From positions 1-64,000 of the forward strand of contig NZ_JALSKT010000085.1 of NCBI RefSeq assembly GCF_026988655.1: 64,000 bases of DNA, written 5' to 3'. The number at the start of each line of letters is the position of its first letter. Position 1 is the first letter of the stretch. Position numbers and translations under genes: made by a program. Shown in pieces: positions 33,846 to 44,548 of the stretch. This DNA comes from Sulfurimonas sp. Lineage in GTDB: Bacteria > Campylobacterota > Campylobacteria > Campylobacterales > Sulfurimonadaceae. Below the pieces are notes generated by a model, which was not told the DNA's origin, searched no databases, and saw only the letters and a list, made by a program, of their open reading frames with translations.

Positions 33846-34869
33846 ATAGTTCTTGAAGTAAGTCTATCTCTTCTAAGGCACGTCCCGTTCCTCTTGCAAC
33901 TGCTAAAAGTGGTTCATCTGCTACAAAAACAGGAATTTTAACAATGTCAGAGAGGTACTTGTCAAGTTGACGAATAAGAGCGCCACCACCCGTTAAGATA
34001 ATACCATGATTGACGATATCTCCTGCCAAATCTGGTGGCATTTGTTCTAAAACATCACGAAGAGCTTCTGCAACCTCTTTGAGTGGCTCTTTCATGGCTT
34101 CTCTTGCATCTTCACTTGTGAGTTCTACTGAGCTAAGAAGTCCTTCAACCTGATCGCGTCCATTAATAACCATAGTCAAATCTTGATCAAGACTAACAGC
34201 TGTACCGATATTGATTTTAATCTCTTCGGCAACTCTTTCACCTATAAGTAGATTGTATTTTTTTCTAACATAGTTGACGATATTTTGATCTATTTTATCG
34301 CCTGCAGTACGGATAGACTTTGAAAGAACAAGTCCACCAAGGGAGACAACACCTATCTCAGTTGTCCCTCCACCGATGTCAACTACAAGATGTCCTTGTG
34401 GTTCACGGATGTCAACACCCGCTCCAATAGCTGCAGCCATAGGCTCTTCTATAAGAAAAACCTCACGAGCACCAGCGCTTAGAGCTGATTCACGAACAGC
34501 TTTACGCTCCACCTGAGTAAGACCATAGGGAACACAGATAATGATACGTGGAGAGATTAAAGAAGTACGTCCATGTGCTTTTTCAATGAATTTACGTATC
34601 ATTTTTTCAGTCATATCAAAATCAGCAATGACACCATCACGCATTGGACGAATTGCCTTGATATTTCCTGGAGTTTTCCCGACCATATCTTTTGCTTCAT
34701 GTCCAACAGCTAAAACACGTTGTTGTCCATATTTTTCAGTTTTGACAGCAACAACAGAAGGCTCATTTATAATGATACCTTTACCTTTTGCAATTACAAT
34801 TGTATTTGCAGTCCCGAGGTCAATAGATAAATCATTTGAAAATAATCCTACAATTTTGTTAAATATCAT
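33832..34869 (-). CDS. mreB: Rod shape-determining protein MreB
   Basis: DLSIDLGTANTIVIAKGKGIIINEPSVVAV; HGIILTGGGALIRQLD. Confidence 0.98.
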   Translation of the reverse strand: MIFNKIVGLFSNDLSIDLGTANTIVIAKGKGIIINEPSVVAVKTEKYGQQRVLAVGHEAKDMVGKTPGNIKAIRPMRDGVIADFDMTEKMIRKFIEKAHGRTSLISPRIIICVPYGLTQVERKAVRESALSAGAREVFLIEEPMAAAIGAGVDIREPQGHLVVDIGGGTTEIGVVSLGGLVLSKSIRTAGDKIDQNIVNYVRKKYNLLIGERVAEEIKINIGTAVSLDQDLTMVINGRDQVEGLLSSVELTSEDAREAMKEPLKEVAEALRDVLEQMPPDLAGDIVNHGIILTGGGALIRQLDKYLSDIVKIPVFVADEPLLAVARGTGRALEEIDLLQELFENE

Positions 34870-34878
34870 ATACTTGCC

Positions 34879-36123
34879 TTATGCAGTTTTTTTTGAAGTT
34901 TTTTTAATGTAGACAGGTTTTTCTCCGTCCTCAATAACTTCTTTGGTTATAAGTACTTCATATCCACTGTACTCTGGAAGTTCATACATGATATCTATCA
35001 TGCTTTCTTCTAAAATTGCACGTAATCCACGAGCACCAGTTTTTCTTTTGATAGCTTTTTGCGCAATTGCACGAAGAGAATCTTCTTCAAAGTTAAGCTC
35101 AACTTCATCAATAGCAAAAAGTTTTTTGTACTGCTTAACTAGAGAGTTTTTAGGTTCAGTTAAAATACGTACCATATCATCTTCACTTATTTCATCTAAT
35201 GATGCAATAATTGGAAGACGTCCAACAAGCTCAGGGATGAGACCATAATGAACAAGATCATCAGGTTCAACCATATCAAAAGTAGGTTTTTTCTCATCTT
35301 TAGTTTTTTTCTCGTGACCAAAACCTAAAACATTTTCACCTTGTTTACGTTTTAAAAGATCTTCAAGTCCATCAAATGCGCCACCACAGATAAATAAAAT
35401 ATTTGTAGTATCAATCGCTGTAAACTCTTGGTTTGGATGTTTTCTTCCACCTTTTGGCGGGATATTTACGGATGAACCTTCAATGATTTTAAGCAGAGCT
35501 TGCTGTACACCTTCCCCACTTACATCACGAGTAATAGAACGGTTTTCACTCATACGAGAGACTTTATCTACTTCATCTAAAAAGATGATACCTTTTTGTG
35601 CACGTTCAACATCACCATCTGCAGCTTGGATGAGTTTGGTTAAAATGTTTTCAACATCTTCACCAACATATCCTGCTTCTGTTAAGCTTGTTGCATCAGC
35701 GATGGCAAGAGGAACATTCAATACTCTTGCTATTGTTTGAGCCATAAGTGTTTTCCCTGAACCTGTTGGTCCTATAAGTAAAACATTAGATTTTGCAATC
35801 TCAGTATCATCATCTGTAATATTATGCATCTTAAAGATACGTTTATAATGATTATAAACAGCAACGCTTAAAAGCTTTCTTGCTCTTTCTTGACCGATGA
35901 TATACTCACCTAAAAAGGCATCAAGCTCTTTTGGTGTCATAAGCTGATGAACAGCATCGACTAACTCAGCATTTGACTCTTTTGCCAAATCTTTTTCATC
36001 ACCAAACATGATTTTATATGCAGAAACAACACAGTTTTTACAAATATAAACTCCATTGCCTGCTATGAGTGGATTGGATTCGCTCTCTTGCGCATCACAA
36101 AAACTACAGTGTCTATGTATCAT
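34879..36123 (-). CDS. clpX: ATP-dependent Clp protease ATP-binding subunit ClpX
   Basis: Zinc-binding CSFCDAQ...[31 protein letters not shown]. Confidence 0.97.
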   Translation of the reverse strand: MIHRHCSFCDAQESESNPLIAGNGVYICKNCVVSAYKIMFGDEKDLAKESNAELVDAVHQLMTPKELDAFLGEYIIGQERARKLLSVAVYNHYKRIFKMHNITDDDTEIAKSNVLLIGPTGSGKTLMAQTIARVLNVPLAIADATSLTEAGYVGEDVENILTKLIQAADGDVERAQKGIIFLDEVDKVSRMSENRSITRDVSGEGVQQALLKIIEGSSVNIPPKGGRKHPNQEFTAIDTTNILFICGGAFDGLEDLLKRKQGENVLGFGHEKKTKDEKKPTFDMVEPDDLVHYGLIPELVGRLPIIASLDEISEDDMVRILTEPKNSLVKQYKKLFAIDEVELNFEEDSLRAIAQKAIKRKTGARGLRAILEESMIDIMYELPEYSGYEVLITKEVIEDGEKPVYIKKTSKKTA

Positions 36124-36905
36124 ACACCCTTCCTTTCAAACGGAATACCGCGTTTAGTTTTTATTATAAAGTTACATAAGTCGATAACATGACGACTTTT
36201 TGTACTCTCAAGCAGTTGGCTTGCTACATCTTTGAGTGGTTTTCCAGACTCAAATAGTTCTCTATATGCAGACTTAAGTGCATTAATATCTTCTCTTTGG
36301 ATGTTTCTTCTAAGTCCTGTAAGATTAAGCCCACGTAATGTCGCTCTATTGCCCTCAGCCATACAAAATGGAGGCACATCTTGCGCTAAGGCACTTGCTC
36401 CGCCAATCATGGCATAGTCACCAATGTGAACAAACTGATGTATCGGTGTCATGCCACCAACAACAACATAATCACCAAGCTCAACATGACCTGCTAATGT
36501 CGCTGCGTTTGCTAGGATACAGTGGTTGCCTATGATGACATCATGACCTAAATGTACATAGCCCATAAAAAGGTTATGATTACCGATGATAGTTTTACCA
36601 CCACCACCTTTTGTTCCTGGATTGAAAAGTGTAAACTCACGAATAGTGTTGTCATCACCAATGATGAGTTCAACATCTTCTCCATTAAATTTTAAATCTT
36701 GAGGAATAGAACCTATAACGGCATGAGAAAATATTCTATTATTTTTACCAATGGTTGTTTTTCCGTAAACGCAGCTATTTTGGGCTATCGTTGTTCCATC
36801 ACCAATAGTCGCTTCACTTGAGATGAAACAAAATGGAGCGATTTCAACATCTTTTCCTATTACTGCACCATCTTCAATGACGGCTAATTCAGATATTTTT
36901 GACAA
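36120..36905 (-). CDS. lpxA: UDP-N-acetylglucosamine acyltransferase
   Basis: Hexapeptide repeats, [25 protein letters not shown]. Confidence 0.96.
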   Translation of the reverse strand: MSKISELAVIEDGAVIGKDVEIAPFCFISSEATIGDGTTIAQNSCVYGKTTIGKNNRIFSHAVIGSIPQDLKFNGEDVELIIGDDNTIREFTLFNPGTKGGGGKTIIGNHNLFMGYVHLGHDVIIGNHCILANAATLAGHVELGDYVVVGGMTPIHQFVHIGDYAMIGGASALAQDVPPFCMAEGNRATLRGLNLTGLRRNIQREDINALKSAYRELFESGKPLKDVASQLLESTKSRHVIDLCNFIIKTKRGIPFERKGV

Positions 36906-36914
36906 AATAAACTC

Positions 36915-37364
36915 TTATTTATCTACAATCATAGCTTTGAGTTCTGCTTCACTGACGAGTTTATCATCAACGTAAGCTTCACCTCTAAGCATCCAGATTG
37001 TACCTTTTTGTTTGATTACAGTAATTCTGTATTCTAGTTTATCTCCAGGTTTTACTGGTGTTCTAAATTTTGCTTTGTCGATACTCATAAAGTAAACAAC
37101 TTTATTTTGCACTTCTTCTTCTGTAAGGTCTCCCATACTTAAAAATGAGAGTACACCACCAGCTTGTGCCATACCTTCTAAGATCATAACACCAGGGTAG
37201 ATAGGATGACCCGGAAAGTGCCCTTGAAAAACTGGTTCTGAAATAGATACATTTTTGTAAGCAGTAATAGATTGACCCTTCACCAAGTCTGTAACTCTAT
37301 CAACAAGTAAGAAAGGATAGCGGTGTGGTAATATTTTTTGAATTTCTGTAACATCCATTAGCAT
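36915..37364 (-). CDS. fabZ: 3-hydroxyacyl-[ACP] dehydratase FabZ
   Basis: [39 protein letters not shown]. Confidence 0.97.
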   Translation of the reverse strand: MLMDVTEIQKILPHRYPFLLVDRVTDLVKGQSITAYKNVSISEPVFQGHFPGHPIYPGVMILEGMAQAGGVLSFLSMGDLTEEEVQNKVVYFMSIDKAKFRTPVKPGDKLEYRITVIKQKGTIWMLRGEAYVDDKLVSEAELKAMIVDK

Positions 37365-37413
37365 TAAAATAGCCTTATAGTAATAATTTTATGCTATTTT
37401 ATCCAATTTATTG

Positions 37414-38499
37414 TTAAGAAAAGATAATAAGTTTTTCTTTAGTGTCCTCGTAAGTCTTTGCATCAAGATAAATAGTGAGCTTAGTTTGAGGGATTTCATC
37501 TACAACAATGATTGGTGTTAGGTCATAGTTGCTTTGAGTGATTTTCAAACGCAGTAATTGCTCTTGGTCGAAGTCTAAAGGTTTGTAGATGAGTTCATTA
37601 ATGTTCAAATAGCTTGAATTTGTCCACTCATTGTAGCTTTGAAGTGTGATAAATTTAACTTCTTCACGATTAAAATGGTGAATATCATTATAAGAAAATT
37701 CTATACGCCCTTGTGCTCTTTTTCTAGGTAGAGTAGAGTAACTTAAAGCATAAGCTTCTATGAGATCTTTTTTACCAGAGATAAGTTTAAAATTAAACTG
37801 TCTATAGTTTAAAAATTTTTGTTTTGTAATTTTATACTCTTTACCTTCATCTTCTAGGTTATTACGTTTCGTGTACATTTCTATACGCTCTTCAATGGAA
37901 GCAGGCAGAGTTTGTCCAGAAATAGGCGAAAACATCTCATCCATAAGTTTGTCTTGTTGTTCTCTTTGCATTGTGAGTCCAAAAATACAACCACAATAAT
38001 CTTGACGATACAGCTGTTCTTCTTTTGTGACACGGCTTTGATCTTGTGTTCCACCACCACTTCTGTAATCAACTGCAATAAACTCAACACCATGAGAAGC
38101 ATAAAACTCATCTCCGACACGTTTGAGTTGTTCTTGAGACTTTAAAGGACTTACAAGCAGAGTAGTTGTGATTTTTTTCTCACCAAGTTCGAGTGCTTTT
38201 TTTGCGCTTGTTGTAAAACGTTTGTCAAAACAGACTTCACAGCGAGCGCCTTTTTCAGGCTCACGTTCTAGTCCACGAACAGCTTCTAGCCAGCTTTCAT
38301 AGTCATATTCACCTTCAATCAAGTCTATCCCGAGCATTTTACAGCTGCGTTTGACATCAAGTAAACGCAGTTGATATTCAGAATATGGATGAATATTTGG
38401 ATCATAAAAAAAACCAGTAAGTTTTTCTTCTGGATAATCCTTTTGGAGTTTTTCTAAAAAAAAGTGTGAGTCAACACTACAACAGATATGTACTAAAAT
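37414..38499 (-). CDS. queH: Epoxyqueuosine reductase QueH, probable ATT start at 38499
   Basis: ORF track starts at internal Met (38337); upstream frame reads (I/M)LVHICCSVDSHFFLEKLQKDYPEEKLTGFFYDPNIHPYSEYQLRLLDVKRSCKMLGIDL, containing the HICC motif. No ATG/GTG/TTG lies upstream before a stop; an AGGA SD-like sequence precedes ATT. Confidence 0.8.
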   Translation of the reverse strand: MLVHICCSVDSHFFLEKLQKDYPEEKLTGFFYDPNIHPYSEYQLRLLDVKRSCKMLGIDLIEGEYDYESWLEAVRGLEREPEKGARCEVCFDKRFTTSAKKALELGEKKITTTLLVSPLKSQEQLKRVGDEFYASHGVEFIAVDYRSGGGTQDQSRVTKEEQLYRQDYCGCIFGLTMQREQQDKLMDEMFSPISGQTLPASIEERIEMYTKRNNLEDEGKEYKITKQKFLNYRQFNFKLISGKKDLIEAYALSYSTLPRKRAQGRIEFSYNDIHHFNREEVKFITLQSYNEWTNSSYLNINELIYKPLDFDQEQLLRLKITQSNYDLTPIIVVDEIPQTKLTIYLDAKTYEDTKEKLIIFS

Positions 38500-38507
38500 A
38501 TTTTTTC

Positions 38508-39005
38508 CTAGTCTCTTTTTTCTACTACAGAGATAGAGTTAATCGCATCTTGACCTTCAATAGAGTCTAAAACTGCGAAGCTCTCTGCATCATCTTCTTC
38601 AATTCCACCAAAAACTGTGTGAACACCATCAAGATGAGGACATGGAACAAAACAGATAAAAAATTGACTACCACCAGTGTTTGGTCCAGCGTGTGCCATT
38701 GAAAGTGTACCTTTTACATGTTTATGTACATTTTTGTCAGTTTCACATGCTATTGCCCAGTCTGGTCCGCCAGTTCCAGTACCTTGTGGACAACCACCTT
38801 GAGCCATAAAACCAGGAATTACACGGTGAAAGTTTAAGTTGTCGTAAAAACCACTGTTTGCTAAGTGTGCAAAGTTTGCAACTGTATTTGGCGCTTCTTC
38901 AGGATAAAGTTTAATCCAGATATCACCTTTACTTGTAGAGAATTTCGCGTATTGATCTTTTGCTACATTTGTTAAGTCGTATTCTTTTAATTGTTTTGTA
39001 AACAT
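38508..39005 (-). CDS. ppiB: Cyclophilin-type peptidyl-prolyl cis-trans isomerase
   Basis: [25 protein letters not shown]; likely start [10 protein letters not shown] at 39005, not the extended ORF start at 39134. Confidence 0.9.
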   Translation of the reverse strand: MFTKQLKEYDLTNVAKDQYAKFSTSKGDIWIKLYPEEAPNTVANFAHLANSGFYDNLNFHRVIPGFMAQGGCPQGTGTGGPDWAIACETDKNVHKHVKGTLSMAHAGPNTGGSQFFICFVPCPHLDGVHTVFGGIEEDDAESFAVLDSIEGQDAINSISVVEKRD

Positions 39006-39128
39006 TTTATACCTCTTGTATTTTATTTTTGAAATTATAGTGAAATTTTTATAAATATGTCTTGTACTTTTAAAATTAAGTTTGTGATTAAAATAGGTAT
39101 AATTTGGATAAGAAAAAGGGACTGAAAA

Positions 39129-40322
39129 ATGCAAAAACTAAAATTTAAATCTTTGACTATCAATCAGGCAAATACGATTACAACTATTTTTATGTTAATT
39201 TTTGTTCTTGTCTTCGCTTATTTATTGATAAAAGAAAATTATCAGGATTACGAAAGAGCACTCTACAAACAAGAACATGTTGTTTCTCAAAAAGGCGATA
39301 CACAGAAACAGTTGAAAGGACTTCTGATAAAAAATACTTTGGCAATTGCGACTCTTTCTTTTATACTTTTTGCAATAATGCTTGGATTATATAAAATATT
39401 TTATGCATCAATACAAAATGATATTCATGCATTTTTGCATTTTTTTAAGAATGCAGCGCATACTGATGAGTTATTGCATTCAGATACAATTTATTTTAAG
39501 GAATTTAAAGAGATGGTTGTCTATGCCAATGATATGGTAGAAACAATAAAAAAGCAAAAAGCATCGCTTAGAGAGATAAATACTATTCTTGAAAAAAAAG
39601 TACAAAAGAAAACATTGTATTTAGAACAAGTTAATGCAAAACTTTTAGAAGAAAAAAAGTTTTCTGAGGAGATACTTTTAGCACAAAAAGAGTTTTTGCG
39701 TTACACTGTGCATGAAACAAGCACTCCTCTTAGTGTTATCTTAACAAGTATTGAATTGTATGAAATGAAAAATAAAAAAGATAGACAGCTTGCTAAAATT
39801 GAGGCAGCTGCAAAAAATATATTTAATATATATGATGATTTAAGTTATTTGGTAAAAAAAGATCAGGTGCCTTATCCGAAAATGTCTATTGAACTGGTTT
39901 CTTATCTTAATACACGGATAGAATTTTTTAGAGATGTCGCCAATCTTTCTAAAGTGAATTTTTCATATAATAGCGATTTAGATAAGGTTTACATCTATTT
40001 TAATGAAACAAAACTACAACGTATTGTAGACAATACAATAACAAATGCAATCAAATATACCTTGGCAGAAGAAACAGTCTTTGTGTATCTAAAGCAAAGA
40101 GGAGCAGATGTGACTTTTAGTGTATCAAGCAGGTCTAATATTATTAAAAATCCAGAGAAAATTTTTGATGCATATTATAGGGAAAATGAGAATGTAAAAG
40201 GGTTTGGCTTGGGCTTACAGCTGGTGAAAAATATTTGTCAAGAGGATAATGTGAGTATAGAAATCGATTCAAGCGATAAGTTGACTACTTTCACGTATAA
40301 ATTTAAAATGATGGGTCTATAA
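39129..40322 (+). CDS. Membrane sensor histidine kinase
   Basis: Two TM segments, [19 protein letters not shown]-box, [11 protein letters not shown]-box, [14 protein letters not shown]-box. Confidence 0.85.
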   Translation: MQKLKFKSLTINQANTITTIFMLIFVLVFAYLLIKENYQDYERALYKQEHVVSQKGDTQKQLKGLLIKNTLAIATLSFILFAIMLGLYKIFYASIQNDIHAFLHFFKNAAHTDELLHSDTIYFKEFKEMVVYANDMVETIKKQKASLREINTILEKKVQKKTLYLEQVNAKLLEEKKFSEEILLAQKEFLRYTVHETSTPLSVILTSIELYEMKNKKDRQLAKIEAAAKNIFNIYDDLSYLVKKDQVPYPKMSIELVSYLNTRIEFFRDVANLSKVNFSYNSDLDKVYIYFNETKLQRIVDNTITNAIKYTLAEETVFVYLKQRGADVTFSVSSRSNIIKNPEKIFDAYYRENENVKGFGLGLQLVKNICQEDNVSIEIDSSDKLTTFTYKFKMMGL

Positions 40323-40975
40323 TGAAGCTTCTTTTACTCGAAGATGAAATAATGTTAAATGAGTCTATACAAGAGTATCTTCAAGAGCAGGGCCATATAA
40401 TAGTAAGTTTTATAGACGGTTTTGAAGCATTCCAAAGTTTACAAAATGATGTCTATGATTTACTGATTCTGGATATAAATGTCCCAAATATAGATGGATT
40501 GACGCTTTTGGAAAAATTGCATGAGCGTAAAATACATATACCTACAATTTATATTAGTGCTCTTGTAGATATAGAAGATATATCCCGTGCCTATGATTTA
40601 GGCTGTTATGATTACTTAAAAAAGCCTTTTCATCTAAAGGAACTCGCTTTAAAAATAGACAGGATATTGATAGATAGAGATGTCCCTTTAGTTTTTTTAA
40701 GGCTTTCAAAAAATTATACCTATGATCAGGAGAGTAATACACTCTTGTTTAACAATACCCCACAGATTCTTACAAAAAGACAAGCACAAATTATAGATAT
40801 CTTAGCAAGAAACAGAGGGCGAATAGTAGACTTTGAACAGCTCCGTATCTATATATGGGATGAGCAAATTATAGATAATGCAACTATAAGAGCAGAGGTC
40901 AACAGACTGAAAAAAAGTTTAAAAGAAGATATCATCAGTAATGTCCGTGGAATGGGATATATGATAGAAAAGTAA
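40322..40975 (+). CDS. OmpR-family response regulator
   Basis: Receiver plus winged-helix (LTKRQAQIIDILARNRGRIVDFEQLRIYIWDEQIIDNATIRAEVNRLKKSL). Confidence 0.88.
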   Translation: MKLLLLEDEIMLNESIQEYLQEQGHIIVSFIDGFEAFQSLQNDVYDLLILDINVPNIDGLTLLEKLHERKIHIPTIYISALVDIEDISRAYDLGCYDYLKKPFHLKELALKIDRILIDRDVPLVFLRLSKNYTYDQESNTLLFNNTPQILTKRQAQIIDILARNRGRIVDFEQLRIYIWDEQIIDNATIRAEVNRLKKSLKEDIISNVRGMGYMIEK

Positions 40976-41102
40976 GTAAGGTACTTAGAGTCTTTGTTGT
41001 TACTTTTTGATACACAGTAAAAATAAGATTGCAATTTTATGCTAAAAATATGAATTGCTACGTTCATGCTATGTTTTGGATTTATGATTAGCCTATCAAA
41101 AA

Positions 41103-42548
41103 GTGGAGGTATTTATGAAAAAAATTGTATTAAGTATGTTTGTTACAGCATTGCTGACAAATGTATATGCTGATTACGATGGTGTAAATATAAAGTTAAA
41201 ACATGGTGTTACGGAAACACCAGAGGTGCATGTTCTTTCTGATGATATTAAAGAGATGTTTGGCAAAGGAAAAACAAGTGGACAGATAAGAATGTTCTAT
41301 GTAGATAGAGAGTATCAAGGTGGTTCAGGAGCAGATACGCATAGAGATGCTACTGTTTTGGGTGGGCATCTTAAGTATGAGACAGCTACACTTAATGGTA
41401 TTCGATTAGCTACTGCATTTTATACAGTTCAAAACTTAGGACTGCAACAACATGCTACACAATCACCAGCACTCCTTGGAACTGGATATAAATCATATTC
41501 AATCCTTGGGGAGGGCTATCTTGGATATAACTTCAGTGAAGTTGGACTAAAGAGTGATGCAAAGCTTGGTTATCAGAGATATGATTCTTTGATGATGGGA
41601 TCAGATGATGCAAGAACACTTCCTAATACTTTTAGAGCATATAAATTTGTAAGTAAGGATATAGAAAATACTACTATACAAATAGCACATGTAGATAAAA
41701 TCGCATATGGAACATTTGCAAATATCTATTCAACAGGCGGAATACTTGCTGCTACTTCAGGGTATACTTCAAGAGGGATTAATGATACAACTGGAGTACA
41801 AACGGGAGAATACTTGAATTTGGGGAGTGCAACAACAGGAAGAAAAACTGCCGGTGTTACAAATATTCAACTGAAATATACAGCGAAGAATTTCCATATA
41901 GATCTCTCAAATGATTATGCCTGGGACCTTTATAATACACTCTATGCTGATGCTGGTATCTCTTGGAATTGTTTGCTAAACAGTGATGTAAAACCATTTG
42001 TAAAACTGCAGATGATTAAACAAAACAGTGTTGGCGGAAAATATATGCAGTACTCTCCACTTGGGGGAACTGGTGAGATAGACTCTTTTTACTGGGCGGG
42101 TAAAGTTGGGGTAAAATATGAAGGTTTTGCTGCATATCTAGCGTATTCACAAACATCTTCAAATGCAGCTGGAGATGATTCTTATAAAAATGCCATACTC
42201 ACACAGTTTGGTGGTATGCCGGCATATACGCAGGGTATGGTGACTCGTCATATGTTTTTAGCTGGAACAAAGGCAACAAAGGTTGCTGCTGTATATAATT
42301 TTAAAAAACACGGAGTAAGTCTTTCAACAGCTGCTTATTATGCCTCTTTTGATACAGATGCAAACTCTGGATACGGTATACAAAGAACAGCAACAGAGGC
42401 TGGATTTGATATTAAATACTATCCAAAAACAATTGAAAAACTGCAGCTTCGTTTTCGTGGAAATTTTCCTAGAAAATTTGCGGAAGCAACTCCAGGAAAT
42501 GACACTGGTTGGAATGAGTACAGACTTATTGCAAACTATAACTTTTAA
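41103..42548 (+). CDS. Outer-membrane porin (OprD-like)
   Basis: Signal peptide, beta-barrel-like alternation, C-terminal YRLIANYNF. Confidence 0.75.
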   Translation: MEVFMKKIVLSMFVTALLTNVYADYDGVNIKLKHGVTETPEVHVLSDDIKEMFGKGKTSGQIRMFYVDREYQGGSGADTHRDATVLGGHLKYETATLNGIRLATAFYTVQNLGLQQHATQSPALLGTGYKSYSILGEGYLGYNFSEVGLKSDAKLGYQRYDSLMMGSDDARTLPNTFRAYKFVSKDIENTTIQIAHVDKIAYGTFANIYSTGGILAATSGYTSRGINDTTGVQTGEYLNLGSATTGRKTAGVTNIQLKYTAKNFHIDLSNDYAWDLYNTLYADAGISWNCLLNSDVKPFVKLQMIKQNSVGGKYMQYSPLGGTGEIDSFYWAGKVGVKYEGFAAYLAYSQTSSNAAGDDSYKNAILTQFGGMPAYTQGMVTRHMFLAGTKATKVAAVYNFKKHGVSLSTAAYYASFDTDANSGYGIQRTATEAGFDIKYYPKTIEKLQLRFRGNFPRKFAEATPGNDTGWNEYRLIANYNF

Positions 42549-42562
42549 GAAAAGGAACGATT

Positions 42563-42886
42563 ATGACTAAAGAACAAATACAACAGGTGAAAGCAGATCC
42601 TGATTATCAAAAACTTGTAAAAACAAGACAGGGTTTTGCTCTGAAATTAACGGTAGCTATGCTTGTAGTTTATTTTGCATTTATACTTACGATAGCTTTT
42701 GATCCTTCAGCATTGGCTGTAACACTTTCTAGCGAGACAGTTACAACTATAGGTATCCCTATCGGTATGGTGATAATTGTATTTGCTTTCATATTGACAG
42801 GTATATATACAAAAAGAGCCAACAGCGAGTTTGATGATCTCGCAGAAAAGGTAAAAAACAAATTAAAGGAACGTTTAGATGTTTAA
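42563..42886 (+). CDS. DUF485 family membrane protein
   Basis: Two-TM protein immediately upstream of act[17 protein letters not shown]. Confidence 0.85.
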   Translation: MTKEQIQQVKADPDYQKLVKTRQGFALKLTVAMLVVYFAFILTIAFDPSALAVTLSSETVTTIGIPIGMVIIVFAFILTGIYTKRANSEFDDLAEKVKNKLKERLDV

Positions 42887-44546
42887 CAGAATATTTTTAT
42901 TTTTAATTTTTGGCAGTATCGTAGCTTTTGCTTCTGGAACTATCAGCGGTGAGATTCAAAAACAGCCACTGAATGTGCCAGCAATTGTGATGTTTGTTAT
43001 TTTTGTCGGCGCTACTTTGGGAATAACATACTGGGCAGCCAAAAGAACAAAATCTGCAAAAGATTTTTATACTGCGGGTGGTGGCATCACAGGACTGCAA
43101 AACGGTATGGCTATTGCAGGTGATTATATGTCTGCAGCGTCATTTTTGGGAATTTCAGGACTTGTTTATCTTAAAGGATATGATGGTCTTATCTACTCTA
43201 TAGGATTTTTAGTTGGTTGGCCGATTATTCTTTTTATAATTGCAGAACCATTGCGAAATCTGGGAAAATATACCTTTGCTGATGTTGCTTCGTACAGACT
43301 GCGTCAAAAACCTATTCGTATATTGGCAGCTTTTGGTTCTATTGCAACTGTTATTTTATATCTTATTGCACAAATGGTCGGTTCAGGAAAGCTGATACAG
43401 CTTCTGTTTGGTTTGCAGTATGAAGTCGCGGTTATCTTGGTCGGCGTTTTAATGATTTTGTATGTAACATTTGGCGGTATGCTTGCAACAACATGGGTAC
43501 AGATTATTAAGGCATTTTTACTACTTTCAGGTGCTACTTTTATGGCTATTGCTGTTATGGCACACTATGACTTTAGTTTTGGTGCACTCTTTGCACATGC
43601 AACAGAATTAAAAGGGGTAGAAATCATGTCTCCGGGGGGACTTGTCTCAGACCCTGTTTCTGCAATATCTTTGGCAATCGCCTTGATGTTTGGTACAGCC
43701 GGTCTGCCACATATACTTATGAGATTTTTTACAGTTGGAAATGCCAAAGAAGCACGTAAATCAGTCTTTTATGCAACAGGTTTTATCGGATATTTTTACA
43801 TATTGACATTTATCATCGGTTTTGGTGCTATCGTTATGGTGTTTAAAAACCCTCAGTATCTGGATCTGGCAAAACAGGCAATAAGCGGTGGTTTTCCAAT
43901 TCTTGGCGGAAACAATATGGCAGCTATTCACTTGTCACATGCTGTTGGCGGTGACTTTTTTCTGGGCTTTATATCAGCTGTAGCATTTGCAACGATTTTA
44001 GCTGTTGTTTCAGGTTTGACACTTGCCGGTGCTTCTGCAATTTCTCATGATCTTTATGCTTCTGTATATAAAAAAGGAGAAGTTGACGGACTTAAAGAGA
44101 TGAAAGTTTCAAAAATTGCAACTGTAGTTTTAGGAATAGTAGCTATTATCATGGGTATTGCCTTTGAGAAACAAAATATCGCTTTTGTTGTCGGTCTTGC
44201 TTTTGCTATTGCGGCGTCTGCAAACTTTCCTGTACTGTTACTTTCAATGTACTGGAAAAAACTTACAACTCGCGGTGCTGTTATCGGTGGAACTTTAGGA
44301 TTGGCAACTGCTGTAATGCTTGTTATTCTTGGTCCGATTGTCTGGGTACAGATCTTTGGCAATGCTGAAGCGATTTTCCCGTATAAATACCCGGCACTCT
44401 TTTCTGTAACAGTTGCCTTTGTCGGAATCTGGTTCTTCTCAGTAACTGACAAATCAAATGCTGCCAAAGAAGAGATGGAAGCCTTTGAAGCACAATACAT
44501 CAGAAGTCAAACTGGTATTGGCGCTGAGGGTGCATCCGAGCATTAA
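42879..44546 (+). CDS. actP: Cation/acetate symporter
   Basis: SSS family; [56 protein letters not shown]. Confidence 0.93.
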   Translation: MFNRIFLFLIFGSIVAFASGTISGEIQKQPLNVPAIVMFVIFVGATLGITYWAAKRTKSAKDFYTAGGGITGLQNGMAIAGDYMSAASFLGISGLVYLKGYDGLIYSIGFLVGWPIILFIIAEPLRNLGKYTFADVASYRLRQKPIRILAAFGSIATVILYLIAQMVGSGKLIQLLFGLQYEVAVILVGVLMILYVTFGGMLATTWVQIIKAFLLLSGATFMAIAVMAHYDFSFGALFAHATELKGVEIMSPGGLVSDPVSAISLAIALMFGTAGLPHILMRFFTVGNAKEARKSVFYATGFIGYFYILTFIIGFGAIVMVFKNPQYLDLAKQAISGGFPILGGNNMAAIHLSHAVGGDFFLGFISAVAFATILAVVSGLTLAGASAISHDLYASVYKKGEVDGLKEMKVSKIATVVLGIVAIIMGIAFEKQNIAFVVGLAFAIAASANFPVLLLSMYWKKLTTRGAVIGGTLGLATAVMLVILGPIVWVQIFGNAEAIFPYKYPALFSVTVAFVGIWFFSVTDKSNAAKEEMEAFEAQYIRSQTGIGAEGASEH

Positions 44547-44548
44547 TC

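Noticed and set aside
38508-39134. Extended N-terminus of ppiB ([18 protein letters not shown]...)
   Set aside because: The segment 39006-39134 is AT-rich noncoding sequence overlapping the divergent histidine kinase start; [10 protein letters not shown] at 39005 fits the cyclophilin start.
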